From the NCBI GenBank assembly GCA_024195265.1, contig JAJLRJ010000009.1:6883997-6947996 (forward strand): a DNA stretch of 64,000 bases, in the 5' to 3' direction. Positions within the stretch are counted from its first letter, which is position 1, and each line of letters opens with the position of its first letter. Below, in pieces: positions 13,201 through 22,295 of the stretch. The notes under the pieces were generated by a model, which was not told where the DNA came from, made no database searches, and saw only the letters and a program-made list of their open reading frames with translations. This stretch comes from Dendrophyllia cribrosa. Taxonomy: Eukaryota; Cnidaria; Anthozoa; Scleractinia; Dendrophylliidae. The position numbers and the translations under genes were made by a program.

Positions 13201-15788
13201 TGGCGAATCTGGGCTTTTCGTGAAGTGTTTCATATAATTTTGTCTTATATTGTGGGTCATAGCTATTGGGAACAAAGATGGAGGGAATTCCTGGCAAAAG
13301 TTTAAAAGAGAATTCTGAGTTGAAGACATAATTATTTCTTCATTTTTCATTCTCTATCCGCAGTTCATATATGATTCATTCATAAACCTCATTTTTCACT
13401 TTCAACTTTTAGCACATTTTTTTATTTAGTTATGAAACCTGTCTTAAAACAAAAACATTTTTTTTTGAAGCGAGTTATTTGTTATCCAGAATTCCGACCC
13501 AAACCTTTGAATTTTCTTCATGATTGTCCCCAATACCCATGCAACATTTTGTTTGAAGGGGCTTATTTACTGACTGATAATACTTTGTAAAAAAAACTAA
13601 CCTTTGTACAAAAAAACCTTAACCTTTCACAACCAGATCGAAATGTGACATTGTAAATCCGTGTTAACACACAGCCCCACAATTAAACATTTTGATGCTT
13701 TTGGTAACATTTTATACGTTTTTTCACCGACAAAAGGTGGAAAACACGCATTTTTATTAAAGAAAGGCTCGTCCTCATGCCACCTATGACGCCATATCTC
13801 GTTACCATAGCAAATGATTGTCGCCAAACTTTAACAAAATGTGTCTCAAGGATAAACAGCTACTAAAGACGACATGTGCTTATCTTAAATGGTCTTGAAA
13901 ATATCGGAGAAAAAGCTTAACCCCCCCCCCCCATTGTACGTTCTCCGCTTGAGCCATTATTTAATATATGTTAAATGTGTACCCAGTATTCAAATCTACA
14001 GGTAAGCTAACCCTTACCCTGGCACATAGCTAACCATCGCGCCTTTCACAAAGCTTTGTGTTATAGTTAGCTAAGGTCAGCTTTGTGCTGGGGTTAGGGA
14101 AGCTTACCTAACTTGAATGCTGGGCACACATTTAACCTATATTGAATACTGATTCAACCTGAAAACTGATTTCACCTATTGTTATTAACATATACGCCGC
14201 ATGTGCAGACAATAAGATTACGAGCTTTGATTGTAAACTTTGCGTACACTAGCTAGGCCCTAACCCTCCTTTTTACCCTTTAACTTCCAAGAGTGCCAAA
14301 GATAAATATTCATATAAAAACCCAAATTTCATTTCGTATAATATTGAAAAACAAGTTGTACCATACTAAAACGGTACAGGCGAAGATGTTTCGTTTAAAT
14401 GGTCACACCATATATAGACCTATATAGGATTTCGTCTACACACTCAAAAGTTAGAACTGATGACTAGAAGAGCAAGGGTTTAAATGAATACAAATGAAGT
14501 ATTTTGTGAAATGCTTTATTTGGCTCTTGACTCTTCTATCTACTGTTGCGAGTACTAGTGTGTTGATTAACAAAGATTTGCATGTCTTCACCAACAGAAT
14601 CTTCCAAACTGCCGAAATGGGCCCTTGTCTTGATCATAGCGGGAGCGATCATGTTCGTCCTCCTTGTGATTATAATTTGCATAGTGAGTAAACATCAACT
14701 TTTGTTAACAATATACTCCTTGGAGGAGGAAATTACAAGACTCCGTCCTTGTTTTTTGTCCTTATTAAGGCAAGACACTCTTGTGCTCCATATGTCAGAT
14801 GTGTTTTATCCTGTTATTTGAACAAAATTATGTGTGAATCAAATACATAGAAGACATGGGTACGTGGAGATATACCTAATTCAATAAAGCTTGAGTGACC
14901 GCCAAACAATAGCTTCCCAATTCCCAATTCCCAATGACCAATGCAACATTTATTGAATTAGGAATATGAAGTTTCTCTTCGATTTCTCGAGTTATCGAGT
15001 TGAACACGAGAAGAGAAATTTCATATCTCCGCACGCCCATGTATTATTTTGTTTATTAAAAAAAGACACCAATTGAAAGGTTTAAGCAATTTTTGCAACT
15101 TACATCAATATTTCCCAAAGATTTCCGAAGATGTTCGAAAATTCTCCGAATACTGTCCGAAGGTCGTACGAAAGTTTCGAATGTTTACGATTATTTTCCG
15201 AAGATTGCCGAAGATGTCCAAATATTTCCAAGAAAGATACACAACATGTACAAAGATATTTTAATTGTGAACCAACACTCTGATGTCTTCACCCTTCTTC
15301 ACAGTGAAGATAAAATTAACATCTTCACTCGTGCCAACCTATATCTCTCATTTATAAACATTATTTATTGTTACTCAGCTCGATTAGCTTTTTAGTTATT
15401 CTGAGTAATATTACCTATTTTTGTTTATAATTCTATATTGTAAAAATGGTCTTTGTAAAGTATGGTAATAAAGTGTGTGTTGTTGTTGTTGTTGTTGTCG
15501 AGATTTGATTTTTTTCGCGGTGGGAGAAATCCTTGTACTTCACTAACAAAAGCTAGATTATATACTAAAGTTCCTTTCTTGACACAGGTGCTGTACAGAC
15601 GTAATGAAGTAGATAATCCAGGTGACTTTGTAGCCCATAACAATAATGATGAAGACCAGAGGAACGATAAAATCAAGACAAACGAGTTGATCATAATCGG
15701 TGATGGCTGGAATTATACGACGCAAGCTGCCGTAAGGGAACATACAACACAAACGATGGAACAATATTATTATCATTATCGAATTTAG
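1205..15788 (+). CDS. EGF-SEA type I membrane protein, nine exons
   Basis: Predicted cell-surface protein of 414 aa, not matched to a named gene. Exons by GT-AG sites: 1205-1271, 2383-2439, 5471-5584, 6949-7068, 9091-9204, 10162-10281, 10998-11363, 14598-14683, 15588-15788; they sum to 1245 nt in one frame. Exon 1 is a hydrophobic signal peptide (22 codons). Exon 2 gives a half-EGF with two Cys. Exons 3-6 are four EGF modules, alternating a calcium-binding type (DIDDC...) and a DPDHC/DLDHC type. Exon 7 (366 nt) is a SEA domain with a GSLV motif at the usual autocleavage position. Exon 8 is one membrane helix (about 23 hydrophobic residues after LPKW). Exon 9 is a 66-residue tail. Introns are phase 1 until the helix, then phase 0. 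SEA domains sit next to the membrane in mucins and are often self-cleaved. The exon model is strong; expression is unproven. Confidence 0.82.
1316..1779. mobile_element. MITE in intron 1, hAT-like size of target duplication
   Basis: The ends are inverted (GGGTGGGTACTC ... TACGGGGATGCTCCGCCC and its complement near 1720-1775). The element is bracketed by an 8-bp direct repeat, ACTGACAC, at 1308-1315 and 1780-1787. An 8-bp duplication is typical of hAT-type transposition. The interior has about four 32-bp tandem units with the core TATATGAAAGGGGTACC (about 1564-1695). No coding capacity. Confidence 0.75.
2712..3045. mobile_element. Nested inverted-repeat element inside the foldback
   Basis: The ends CCAGAAGGACGTCGG...TTATTGAGACTTATATAAC (about 2730-2770) and the complementary run near 2988-3031 form arms of 40 to 70 bp. 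The interior includes GGTTTAATCC at about 2902, loosely like a pol III B box, so a SINE-like origin is possible but unproven. Copy 2 of the duplication lacks this insertion. Confidence 0.65.
3138..4742. repeat. 39-bp minisatellite, about 41 units
   Basis: Near-perfect head-to-tail 39-bp units with core AACCTCTGAAAACAAACA; main variants are CACGGCTACC, CATGGCTACC and CACGGCTGCC. As 39 is 13 codons, reading frames stay open on both strands (13-residue period ENKHGYQSLEITS on plus). The array is inside an intron and a foldback element, and the paralogous intron has a single unit, so the long ORFs are judged artefacts of the period. Confidence 0.9.
5471..5584 (+). CDS. Calcium-binding EGF exon, copy 1
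   Basis: A 114-nt exon, phase 1 at both ends, between TTTATTCAG and GTAAGG. It encodes DIDDC...CSGNGNCSD...GYFCFCNTGFYGINC, a complete six-Cys EGF module with the N-terminal D-I-D-D calcium-binding signature. Symmetric phase makes it a cassette that can be duplicated or skipped without loss of frame. Confidence 0.85.
6949..7068 (+). CDS. EGF exon (DPDHC type), copy 1
   Basis: A 120-nt exon, phase 1-1, from TTTTAG to GTAAGAAC. It encodes a six-Cys EGF module (HCDPNPCQNNGTC...CSCAAGYEGTKC). The paralogous exon at 10162-10281 keeps all six Cys but has A in place of G in AGYEG. Confidence 0.85.
7430..7540 (+). pseudogene. Decayed duplicate of the half-EGF exon
   Basis: Matches exon 2 (2383-2439). 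The acceptor region reads CACACATCTGCT instead of CACACAGTGTCTGCT, so the AG is gone, and a CCTGCGGGATATAC motif is repeated four times, shifting the frame. Because flanking exons are phase 1-1, skipping this exon leaves the gene in frame. Confidence 0.75.
7686..7926. mobile_element. MITE, GGGCCCGGTTGTTC family
   Basis: Inverted ends GGGCCCGGTTGTTCGAAAG... and ...CTTTGAACAACCCGGCCC. Absent from the same place in copy 1 (around 2583), so it inserted after the duplication. A second family member is at 58688-58912. Confidence 0.8.
7972..8333. mobile_element. Foldback/MITE element, copy 2, near original size
   Basis: Same family and same intronic position as 2631-4877, but 362 bp. It contains a single unit of the sequence that became the 39-bp minisatellite in copy 1 (GGCTACCAATCACTGGAAAT near 8164). 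Confidence 0.75.
8740..8871. mobile_element. Short MITE, copy 2 only
   Basis: Inverted ends TGTCCAAACGATGTCTGT (8740) and ACAGACATCGTTTGGACA (to 8871), 132 bp. The paralogous stretch near 5270 is uninterrupted, so this is a clean insertion after the duplication. Confidence 0.75.
9091..9204 (+). CDS. Calcium-binding EGF exon, copy 2
   Basis: A 114-nt phase 1-1 exon almost identical to 5471-5584 (changes NVN to NVD and NTG to ETG). All six Cys and the DIDD signature are kept, so it is probably still functional. Confidence 0.85.
10162..10281 (+). CDS. EGF exon (DLDHC type), copy 2
   Basis: A 120-nt phase 1-1 exon, paralogue of 6949-7068. Reads DLDHCVPNPCQNNGTC...CNCAAAYEGIKC. The G-to-A change in the turn before the last Cys is unusual for EGF but does not remove a disulfide. 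Confidence 0.82.
10511..10961. mobile_element. MITE with TTACCGTAAAT ends
   Basis: Ends TACCGTAAATTCTCTATTAAG and the matching inverted end GTGGATTTACGGTA, 451 bp. The interior is rich in C runs (about 10866-10880 and 10911-10931). It lies in the intron just before the SEA exon. Confidence 0.65.
10998..11363 (+). CDS. SEA domain exon of the EGF-SEA gene
   Basis: A 366-nt exon, phase 1-1 (acceptor TTTATAG, donor G|GTTTGT). It encodes an about 110-residue SEA fold: REFSVTITLRDRKYISDYADL, then an amphipathic helix, then FSSGSLVTNFDVIF, where GSLV sits at the usual G|S cleavage turn, then a helix and a Thr-rich exit. Identical in length and phase to the SEA exon at 62637-63002. Confidence 0.82.
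12007..12051. repeat. Perfect short palindrome
   Basis: Two exact 20-base arms (12007-12026 and 12032-12051) around a 5-base loop, within a larger foldback whose outer arms near 11777-11800 and 12104-12127 share GCAACTCGGAAATGGCCTAT. Intronic. Confidence 0.8.
12236..12415. repeat. Dispersed repeat, inverted partner at 14277-14463
   Basis: Contains ACTTTTGAGTCTGTGGACG and GGTACCATTTGTTTTTCAAT. A reverse-complement copy lies at 14277-14463; further fragments occur near 31095-31190 and 60185-60235. A partial tandem copy precedes it at about 12154-12235. Transposon-derived; class unknown. Confidence 0.7.
14277..14463. repeat. Dispersed repeat, inverted copy
   Basis: Reverse complement of the repeat at 12236-12415. 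The two copies flank about 1.9 kb in the SEA-to-helix intron and could be the ends of one inverted-repeat element, or two insertions. Confidence 0.65.
14598..14683 (+). CDS. Transmembrane exon of the EGF-SEA gene
   Basis: An 86-nt exon, phase 1 in and phase 0 out (acceptor ACCAACAG, donor ATA|GTGAGT). It encodes a short polar lead and a strongly hydrophobic stretch (ALVLIIAGAIMFVLLVIIIC). The same phase switch occurs at the helix exons of the other two SEA genes here. Confidence 0.78.
15588..15788 (+). CDS. Cytoplasmic tail exon of the EGF-SEA gene
   Basis: Phase-0 exon after TTTCTTGACACAG, encoding 66 residues to TAG. It starts VLYRRNEVDN (stop-transfer basic residues) and ends in a Tyr-rich stretch (YYYHYRI). 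A polyadenylation signal AATAAA follows at 15829. Confidence 0.7.
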   Translation: MLYRRNEVDNPGDFVAHNNNDEDQRNDKIKTNELIIIGDGWNYTTQAAVREHTTQTMEQYYYHYRI

Positions 15789-15834
15789 GTAAAGCATTTA
15801 AAAGTTATTATCATTTCAAAAACTCATTAATAAA

Positions 15835-16432
15835 TCATAAGTATATTAGCCTATCACACGACGTAAATCGATCACGTGCATGAACCTTTATACCCGGTAA
15901 AATTCATCAAACTGAAAAGTCTGGGGAGGGCTTTGAATTCAGTCTCAGGGGAAATACGGGGTTGAATGACTGAAACAATGAAATGCTACTTAGGATGAAC
16001 CTTTTATATAAAGAATAGTAATGAACACGAAATTTTATATAAAATCATTATCTTAATTACCATATGAAAATAATAAACCCAACAACAAACTTTAAAGCAA
16101 TGAACTATTTAATAGCAAACAAACTGTACCAATTAGTTTTACAGCATTTTTCCCAGCTAAGTGAAGCTTAGTAAGAGATTTTGTGCTTTCAAGTTTAAAG
16201 AGAATGTGGTACAAAATACAACCATGTACGCTTTCTAAGAAAGCAACTAAAACAAGCAAGAAACTTTTCATATTTCAAATGAAAATGATATATTTACCAT
16301 CCTTTTTCCTTCCCAAGAAAAGACACGGCACTGCTACCGTTTGCCTCTCTCAAGTATCGTTGTAGACCACAAACATTGCTGTATAAACTACTTCGTACTT
16401 CAAACGATCGAAATGCTACCACAAGAAATCTA
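15835..16432. other. Intergenic, nothing recognised
   Basis: AT-rich spacer between the polyadenylation signal of the EGF-SEA gene and the left end of the CACTG element. Only short ORFs without domain signals. Confidence 0.6.
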
Positions 16433-16444
16433 CACTGCACGAAA

Positions 16445-17100
16445 AATCGCCTTTGCGGACGATCAAATGTGTGGTGAAAGGCGTATCAAAGACCTCCTTT
16501 GCTACATCTTTCCACACCTGTGACGCGCGTCAAAGATCATCTTTGATGTCGCCTTTGACATAGTGGTAAAGGTGGTAAAGGCCGTCTTTACCACATCTTT
16601 GACGTATACCTTTGACGCGCGTCAAAGATTACATTTGATTCACCTTTGTCCATTATCAAAGGTTTGTCAAAGGTTTAGTCAAATTCGTCTGTGATTTGTG
16701 ACAAAGGTAGATCAAAGGCGTGTGGTCAAATCCGTCTGTGACGCGTGTCAAAGGTTGAACAAAGGTGTTTGGTCAAATCCGTCTGCGACGCGTGTCAAAG
16801 GCTGATCAAAGATGTAGTCAAATATGTCTGAGACTTGTGTCAAAGGCTTGTCAAAAGTTAATCGTCTTTGCCATGTGATTTACACACATTTGACACTCGT
16901 CAAAGGCCATCTTTGATCCCGCCTTTATATAGTGGTAAAGGTGACAAAGGCCATCTTTACCACATATTTGACATATGCCTTTGACGCAAGTTAAAGGTGA
17001 TATTCAATTCGCTTTTATTTTGTCCACTATCAAAGGTTTGTCCAAGGCGTAATCACATTGTCTACGATTGGTGTGAAAAGTGTGTCAAATATCTTGACCA
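16445..17100. repeat. Left subterminal repeat array
   Basis: Dense, irregular copies of CTTTGACGCGCGTCAAAG-like palindromes and half sites (for example near 16524 and 16614), mixed with GGTAAAGG and CAAAGGT words. The right array at about 30060-30680 has the same words. In CACTA elements such subterminal motifs bind transposase; that role is inferred here. Confidence 0.75.
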
Positions 17101-17885
17101 CTTTTAGAAATTTAAATTAAATCATTAAAAAATACTGGTGTTACGTCAGCAATATTCATTTTGATAAATATACAGGCCATGATGACTGTTTTAAAAATTC
17201 AATTTTAATGATGTCAAAAGCAGAATACACTCTTTATTAAATTAAAAGTGCCATAAAACTGTTTCAAATAGTATCAGAAAATACATGGTTGAATTAAAAA
17301 TTAATTAATGAGGCCTTAACTGCAATAGTGTACAAATGTGTCACAAAATTATCATGCAGTAGTACTAATAAGAAGCAAATTAGTAAAGGTAATACAATGG
17401 TTTCAAGAGGTATTTGGGGTATAAATACCTCGAGTAATATTTTAAAATTGTCCCAAAATATCACGAGCCGCTTGGATTATTTGTTTATACTGCAAGGCTA
17501 AGAAATTTCTCTTTTTCTAACGCTCACACGTGTGATCAGCGATTCGGGACCAAAAGATTACTTCAAAATAATTTTCTTAAGGTGGCTCCAAGTAGTTTTT
17601 TTTTGGGGAGGTCACACTTCCCTTTTTGAATGCGCTTATACCTAATCTTACTTTAGCTCAATGAATCTGAATTTGATATCAGCTGTTAGGCTAAGATGAA
17701 AGTTTTGGATGATGCTCTTTTTATGCTAATCAGCGTTTCCATAGCAACAGTAAACGAATATGGCGAAAAACAGTTTTTCCTAAATATCTTTCGATTTTGG
17801 AGCTACCCGCGACAAGCGAATATATGCGCTATAATCTACACAGTGTAGCACACTAAATGGGAAAATTTCAAACATATTAAACTGT

Positions 17886-18302
17886 TTGATTTTGAATCGC
17901 TAAAACATTTTAACACGTGTTTTTTCATGTTTAAAATATAAGCGGTCAAAACATTTCATAGGTCTCACAAATTATCATTAAATTATCACAGAAAGTTTAC
18001 TCAGACTTACATAATTACTCCCTGCAAATAGCTCTGACTAATTCATCGGCAATAAAGAGATCGAGCTTATCATTCAAGTGCAGTTTAAAAAGAGGGAAAA
18101 CGTCAAGAAAAACTGCATTTGAATGAAAAGCTCGATCTCTTTATTGCCGAGGAGTTAGTCAGAGCTATTTGCAGGGAGTAATAATTTAAGTCTGAGGAAC
18201 TTTCTTTGGTAATTTAATGATAATTTGTGAGACCTATGGAATGTAATGACCACTTTTATTTCAAACATGAAAAAACACGTGTTAAAAATGTTTCAGTTTC
18301 AA
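17886..18302. repeat. About 415-bp palindromic element
   Basis: Left arm about 17886-18095 and right arm about 18110-18302 are reverse complements with few mismatches (shared words AACACGTGTTTTTTCATGTTT and CTCCCTGCAAATAGCTCTGA). The small loop is near 18100. A foldback MITE or hairpin with no coding capacity. Confidence 0.8.
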
Positions 18303-19018
18303 TTCACAAGTTGCGGAGTTTCTCTAGATCGAGAGAATTTTTTGTAAAACCCGCTAGTGGACCAATTGATTAGACCATGGGCTTCAACTGGACAATAAAA
18401 GTTTAAAAGAAATATATGAGAGCGTTTTTGAAATTTTGGGGGATGAAGTTTTGGGGATTGTAAATACAGTGAAAAACATACTATCGACATAATTGGCTAA
18501 TATCTAAAGAAAACGATGCGCGATAAGAATGCAGTTTCATCTCGTAGTAGTTTGATTCCATTTTAAATGGTGTGTGAAAAAGTGAAGGGGTTGCTTTGCC
18601 CGATTGCGAGAAAGAAGGATTTGATTAGCGTACGTTCAGCTGCTCTTGTTGTTATTTTTGTATGTAATTTGGTCTACGCCTACGAATGTGATGATAATTT
18701 GGAAACCGTGAGATTTTTTTTTTTTTAAATTGACAACCTCGAGATTAATCATCAGTTTATATGGCCTGCAAGTTTCAAGGGCATTGAAGACATGCAAGGC
18801 AATAAAATAGGGCCTTGATCCAATGTACCAATGTTTTCATACAGACTTTGTGTTTACAAGTGAGCGTCCTCATTATTCACGAGTATTGTTTTCAAGTTTC
18901 ATATGCACGTGCAAAACTTTAGCAAAAAGTTTATTTACATCGAACAAAACGCTCGATTGCTTTCCGAAGAATTTTCCGTAACATGCTAATAACTGGCTTG
19001 AGAATTATAATAACATTA
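18303..19018. repeat. Left arm of a 0.7-kb inverted repeat
   Basis: Reverse complement of 26541-27243 (shared words include CTCTAGATCGAGAGAATTTT and CGAGTATTGTTTT). The Ngaro-like element and about 350 bp of spacer lie between the arms. Small indels separate the arms, so they are not recent copies. Confidence 0.82.
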
Positions 19019-19365
19019 CGCACTCGATGCCGCGCAATTACGCTGTAATGCAGCCGTACCTAGGGTCTCTGTAAAATTGCAGGACAAGAAGAACATATCC
19101 CAATTTGCAAATTTATAAACGAAATACAGAAACAGTGCTTCTTATGTCCCACGCAAGAACAGTGTGACAATTTTATATTTTAGCTGAGAATTTTGCATTG
19201 CGCTATATTATATCTAAATAAGTAACAGATGCTACGCCGATTGCAACAAATAACCAGAGTGAGACAATCATAAACCATTGCCAAAGCGTGTTATTTCTGC
19301 ATCCCACTTGATGAAATTAAACGTGACGTTTCCGACGTTGTCTTCATCAGTACTGCATGTTGTCA

Positions 19366-19535
19366 TTGCTATTCATAACACTCCTAATGATATGCGAAAC
19401 TGAAATACATTAAATTAACACATCCTTTGCGATTCAATGCACGCAGGCATGTGCAGAAGGGTGTCCTAAGGGTATAAATACTGAGTCAAAGCAGAATAGC
19501 ACTCCTTTCGTGCTTAGTCTCAGCCAGCGGAGCAG
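19366..19535 (+). repeat. A1 terminal repeat with promoter
   Basis: 170 bp, repeated at 26201-26370 (A2). It contains TATAAATA at 19473 and, about 30 bases on, the likely transcription start area (CACTCCTTTCGTGCTTAGTC), so it is probably the element's promoter. Confidence 0.8.
19473..19480 (+). promoter_or_regulatory. TATA box of the Ngaro-like element
   Basis: TATAAATA inside A1, 107 bp upstream of the leader ATG at 19587. The same motif recurs in A2 at the 3' end, as expected if A2 is copied to regenerate A1. Confidence 0.6.
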
Positions 19536-19586
19536 CGAACGAGATCTCTCTGGTTTTTTCGACCCACGCGAATTTTTTCTGGAATA

Positions 19587-19850
19587 ATGGCTGAAGTTCC
19601 AGCGCCGGGAGTACAATTTCCTCGACCACCAGTTAACCCTCCAGCACAAGGCCCACAAGTTGCACAGGCTGCTCAAGTTCCACAACCCGCGCAGGTCGCA
19701 CAAGCTGCTCAAGTTCCACAAGCTGTGCAAGTTCCACAAGCTGCTCAGGTTCTACCAGCCGCAGAAGCCGCACCAGTGCTACAGGCTGCACAGGCAGTGG
19801 GTCAAAATGCTGCTCAAAATGATGTTGCCGGCGAACAAACCGAACTTGAG
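19587..19850 (+). CDS. Leader exon of the Ngaro-like element (Pro/Ala/Gln-rich)
   Basis: ATG at 19587 opens 88 codons ending ...GEQTELE at a donor GAG|GTAAAT (phase 0). The product is low-complexity with repeats of AQVPQAAQV, likely unstructured. Beyond the donor the frame runs on into Cys/Phe-rich sequence that looks like translated intron. The phase-0 donor matches three phase-0 acceptors downstream (21470, 22296, 24607). The gag partner is best supported because the joined stretch is coiled-coil-like (RLKAEVLRLNQ). Confidence 0.7.
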
Positions 19851-20302
19851 GTAAATTTTATGTCCCTGTTTTGTCTTGTTACATTTCGCGTTTTCACCGT
19901 TTGGGAACATATTATACGCTTGGTTTATTTATCTTACGTAAACCTAGGTTTATTCTTTATCGTGGGCGTGTTGCATTTGTCTTTGCATAAGTTTTGTTTT
20001 CTTTGTATCAACGGCATGTTTGCATGTCAGGCATCTATTTGTGTTCCCCAAAGGTTAGTTTCTTGTTTTAGAACCCTTTCTTGTTATTGTGGGTGGGAAT
20101 TTTGTTCTTTAGGTTCGTTTGGGTGTGGTCCGCTTTCCTTCCTATTGTGTCGGCTATCCTTTATAGTTATGGGTTTTTGTTATTCAAATTTCGTATTTTT
20201 TTTTTTTTAATCGCGTGTCGTCGCGGGGGTGGGATAGTGTTGGTTTGTATGGGTACGTCCTTTTGCCAAGTTATTCTTAGTATAACATTTTAATTACGCC
20301 AT

Positions 20303-21240
20303 GTGTAGTCTCGGGGGTGAGATTTCGGTTTCATCCTGATTTATACGCAGGGTGTAGTCCCGGGGGTGAGCCTCGGTCTCATCCTGATTTATACGCCGGG
20401 TGTAGTCCCGGGGGTGAGATTTCGGTCTCATCCTGATTTATACGCCGGGTGTAGTCCCGGGGGTGCGATTTCGGTCTCATCCTGATTTATACGCCGGGTG
20501 TAGTCCCGGGGGTGAGTTTCGGTCTCATCAGGATTTAGACGCCGGGTGTAGTCCCGGGGGTGAGATTTCGGTCTCATCCTGATTTATACGCCGGGTGTAG
20601 TCCCGGGGGTGAGTCTCGGTCTCATCCTGATTTATACGCCGGGTGTAGTCCCGGGGGTGAGATTTCGGTCTCATCCTGATTTATACGCCGGGTGTAGTCC
20701 CGGGGGTGAGATTTCGGTCTCATCCGGATTTATACGCCGGGTGTAGTCCCGGGGGTGAGATTTCGGTCTCATCCTGATTTATACGCCGGGTGTCGTCCCG
20801 GGGGTGAGATTTCGGTCTCATCCTGATTTATACGCCGGGTGTAGTCCCGGGGGTGAGCCTCGGTCTCATCCTGATTTATACGCCGGGTGTAGTCCCGGGG
20901 GTGAGTTTCGGTTACATCCTGATTTATACGCCGGATGTAGTCTCGGGGGCGAGTTTCGGTCTCGTCCTGATTTTATACGCGGGGTGTAACCCCGGGGGTG
21001 AGTTTTGTCACCAGAATTTAGACGCCGGGTGTAGTCCCGGGGGTGAGTTGTTTCACCAGGTTTTATACGCCGGGTGTAGTCCCGGGGGGGGAGTTGTTTC
21101 ACCAGGTCTTATACGCCGGGTGTAGTCCCGGGGGGAGTTTCGGTCTCATCAGGATTTAGACGCCGGGTGTAGTCCTGGGGGTGAGTTTTCTCACCAGGTT
21201 TTCATACGCCGGGTGTAGTCCTGGGGTGAGTTTTCATTTA
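20303..21240. repeat. 48-49-bp minisatellite in the gag intron
   Basis: About 18 head-to-tail units with core GTAGTCCCGGGGGTGAG and GATTTATACGCCGGGT. Each unit carries a small palindrome TGAGATTTCGGTCTCA. Units near the 3' end diverge and vary in length. The array fills much of the 1.6-kb intron 19851-21469. Confidence 0.9.
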
Positions 21241-21469
21241 TACGCCGTGCTTAGACATGAAACGAGAATACGCTGGGTATGTTTATTGAAGGATATGGAT
21301 AAGTCATGTATTCTTACAAGGGCAAAGATTCACTAGGTATGTCCCGTTAGGGAGCATATCTTAATTCGCTGGGTGTTTCTTTATGGTCGACAGATGAGGT
21401 GAATTTGTGATAGTTATTAGTTCTACTTGTCATGGCGTGTTGTTGATTCGGAATTTTTTCTCCTTTTAG

Positions 21470-22027
21470 AGGTTAAAAGCTGAAGTCCTGAGGTTGAACC
21501 AGACGGTTGAGACAATGACTAAATCATCGGTAGAGAACTCCTTAATGAAGATTATGGCCTATGCATCTCGTCCCTTATCAGATTTCAATAAATATGAGGC
21601 CCTGGAAATGTTGGAATCGCTTCAGCTTACTGCCCAAGATACTAAGCATGATCGTCAGAATTTTTATCGTTTGGTTTATCAAACAGTCCGAGGGAAGCTT
21701 GATGTTCCTCGAGACCAGTTTAGAAGTCTCGTCTTGCGCCTTCTGGGAGATAAGGATCACGAGAAAGTGTTTGATTGTGTGGCGAAGGTAGAGAAGCACT
21801 ATCAGTCGAGAAACCGGGCCGGAACCGCAGCTATGTCCCCTTATTTCAGAGAGGGCCGGGAAAGGAACGCTAGGAATTTCCCGAGGAATCCGGGAAAGTC
21901 TATCACGTGTTTTTATTGTGGCAAAGTTGGCCACATTAAGCAATTTTGTGAGGCAAGAAAAAGAGATGCTTCTGGGAGCATGGGGCTGCAGAAGAATGGC
22001 ACGTTTTCGGAGTCTGCCACAAAATAA
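21470..22027 (+). CDS. Ngaro-like Gag, main exon with CCHC zinc knuckle
   Basis: The acceptor TTTTTTCTCCTTTTAG leads in phase 0 into 185 residues: a coiled-coil start (RLKAEVLRLNQTVETM), an alpha-helical middle (SDFNKYEALEMLESLQL, QFRSLVLRLL), a basic Arg-rich linker and a nucleic-acid-binding knuckle CFYCGKVGHIKQFC. Stop at 22027; AATAAA follows at 22083. With the leader exon the protein is 273 aa. An in-frame ATG lies inside the exon (MTKSSVENS), but an in-frame TAG at the acceptor closes the upstream frame, so splicing is the simplest way to supply the N-terminus. Gag would package element RNA. Confidence 0.8.
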   Translation, partial: RLKAEVLRLNQTVETMTKSSVENSLMKIMAYASRPLSDFNKYEALEMLESLQLTAQDTKHDRQNFYRLVYQTVRGKLDVPRDQFRSLVLRLLGDKDHEKVFDCVAKVEKHYQSRNRAGTAAMSPYFREGRERNARNFPRNPGKSITCFYCGKVGHIKQFCEARKRDASGSMGLQKNGTFSESATK

Positions 22028-22295
22028 ACTGTGAACTTTCCTAGACAAGATATGTTAACCTGATTTAGATTTCTGTTTGGGTAATAAACGTACCTTCAAT
22101 TCAGTTGTGTCTTATTTGAGTGATTTTTCTCCTACTTAGTAAGGAATTCGATAGTCTCAGAGTTCTGATAGCTTTGAAAACAGGGTCTCTAGTTACCCTC
22201 CCAGGATTACTGGGTCGGAGCTGTCATCTCTCTGCTGACTACTTTGGGGTTTCACCCGTGGGAATAATGCCTTCTGTTCTTGATGTTTTCCCTAG

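Noticed and set aside
12987..13305. Overlapping 78- and 97-codon ORFs as an extra exon of the EGF-SEA gene
   Set aside because: No domain, and the SEA exon joins the helix exon in correct phase without them.
19434..19739. Minus-strand ORF with SLCNLWALC repeats
   Set aside because: Shadow of the low-complexity Ngaro-like leader exon.
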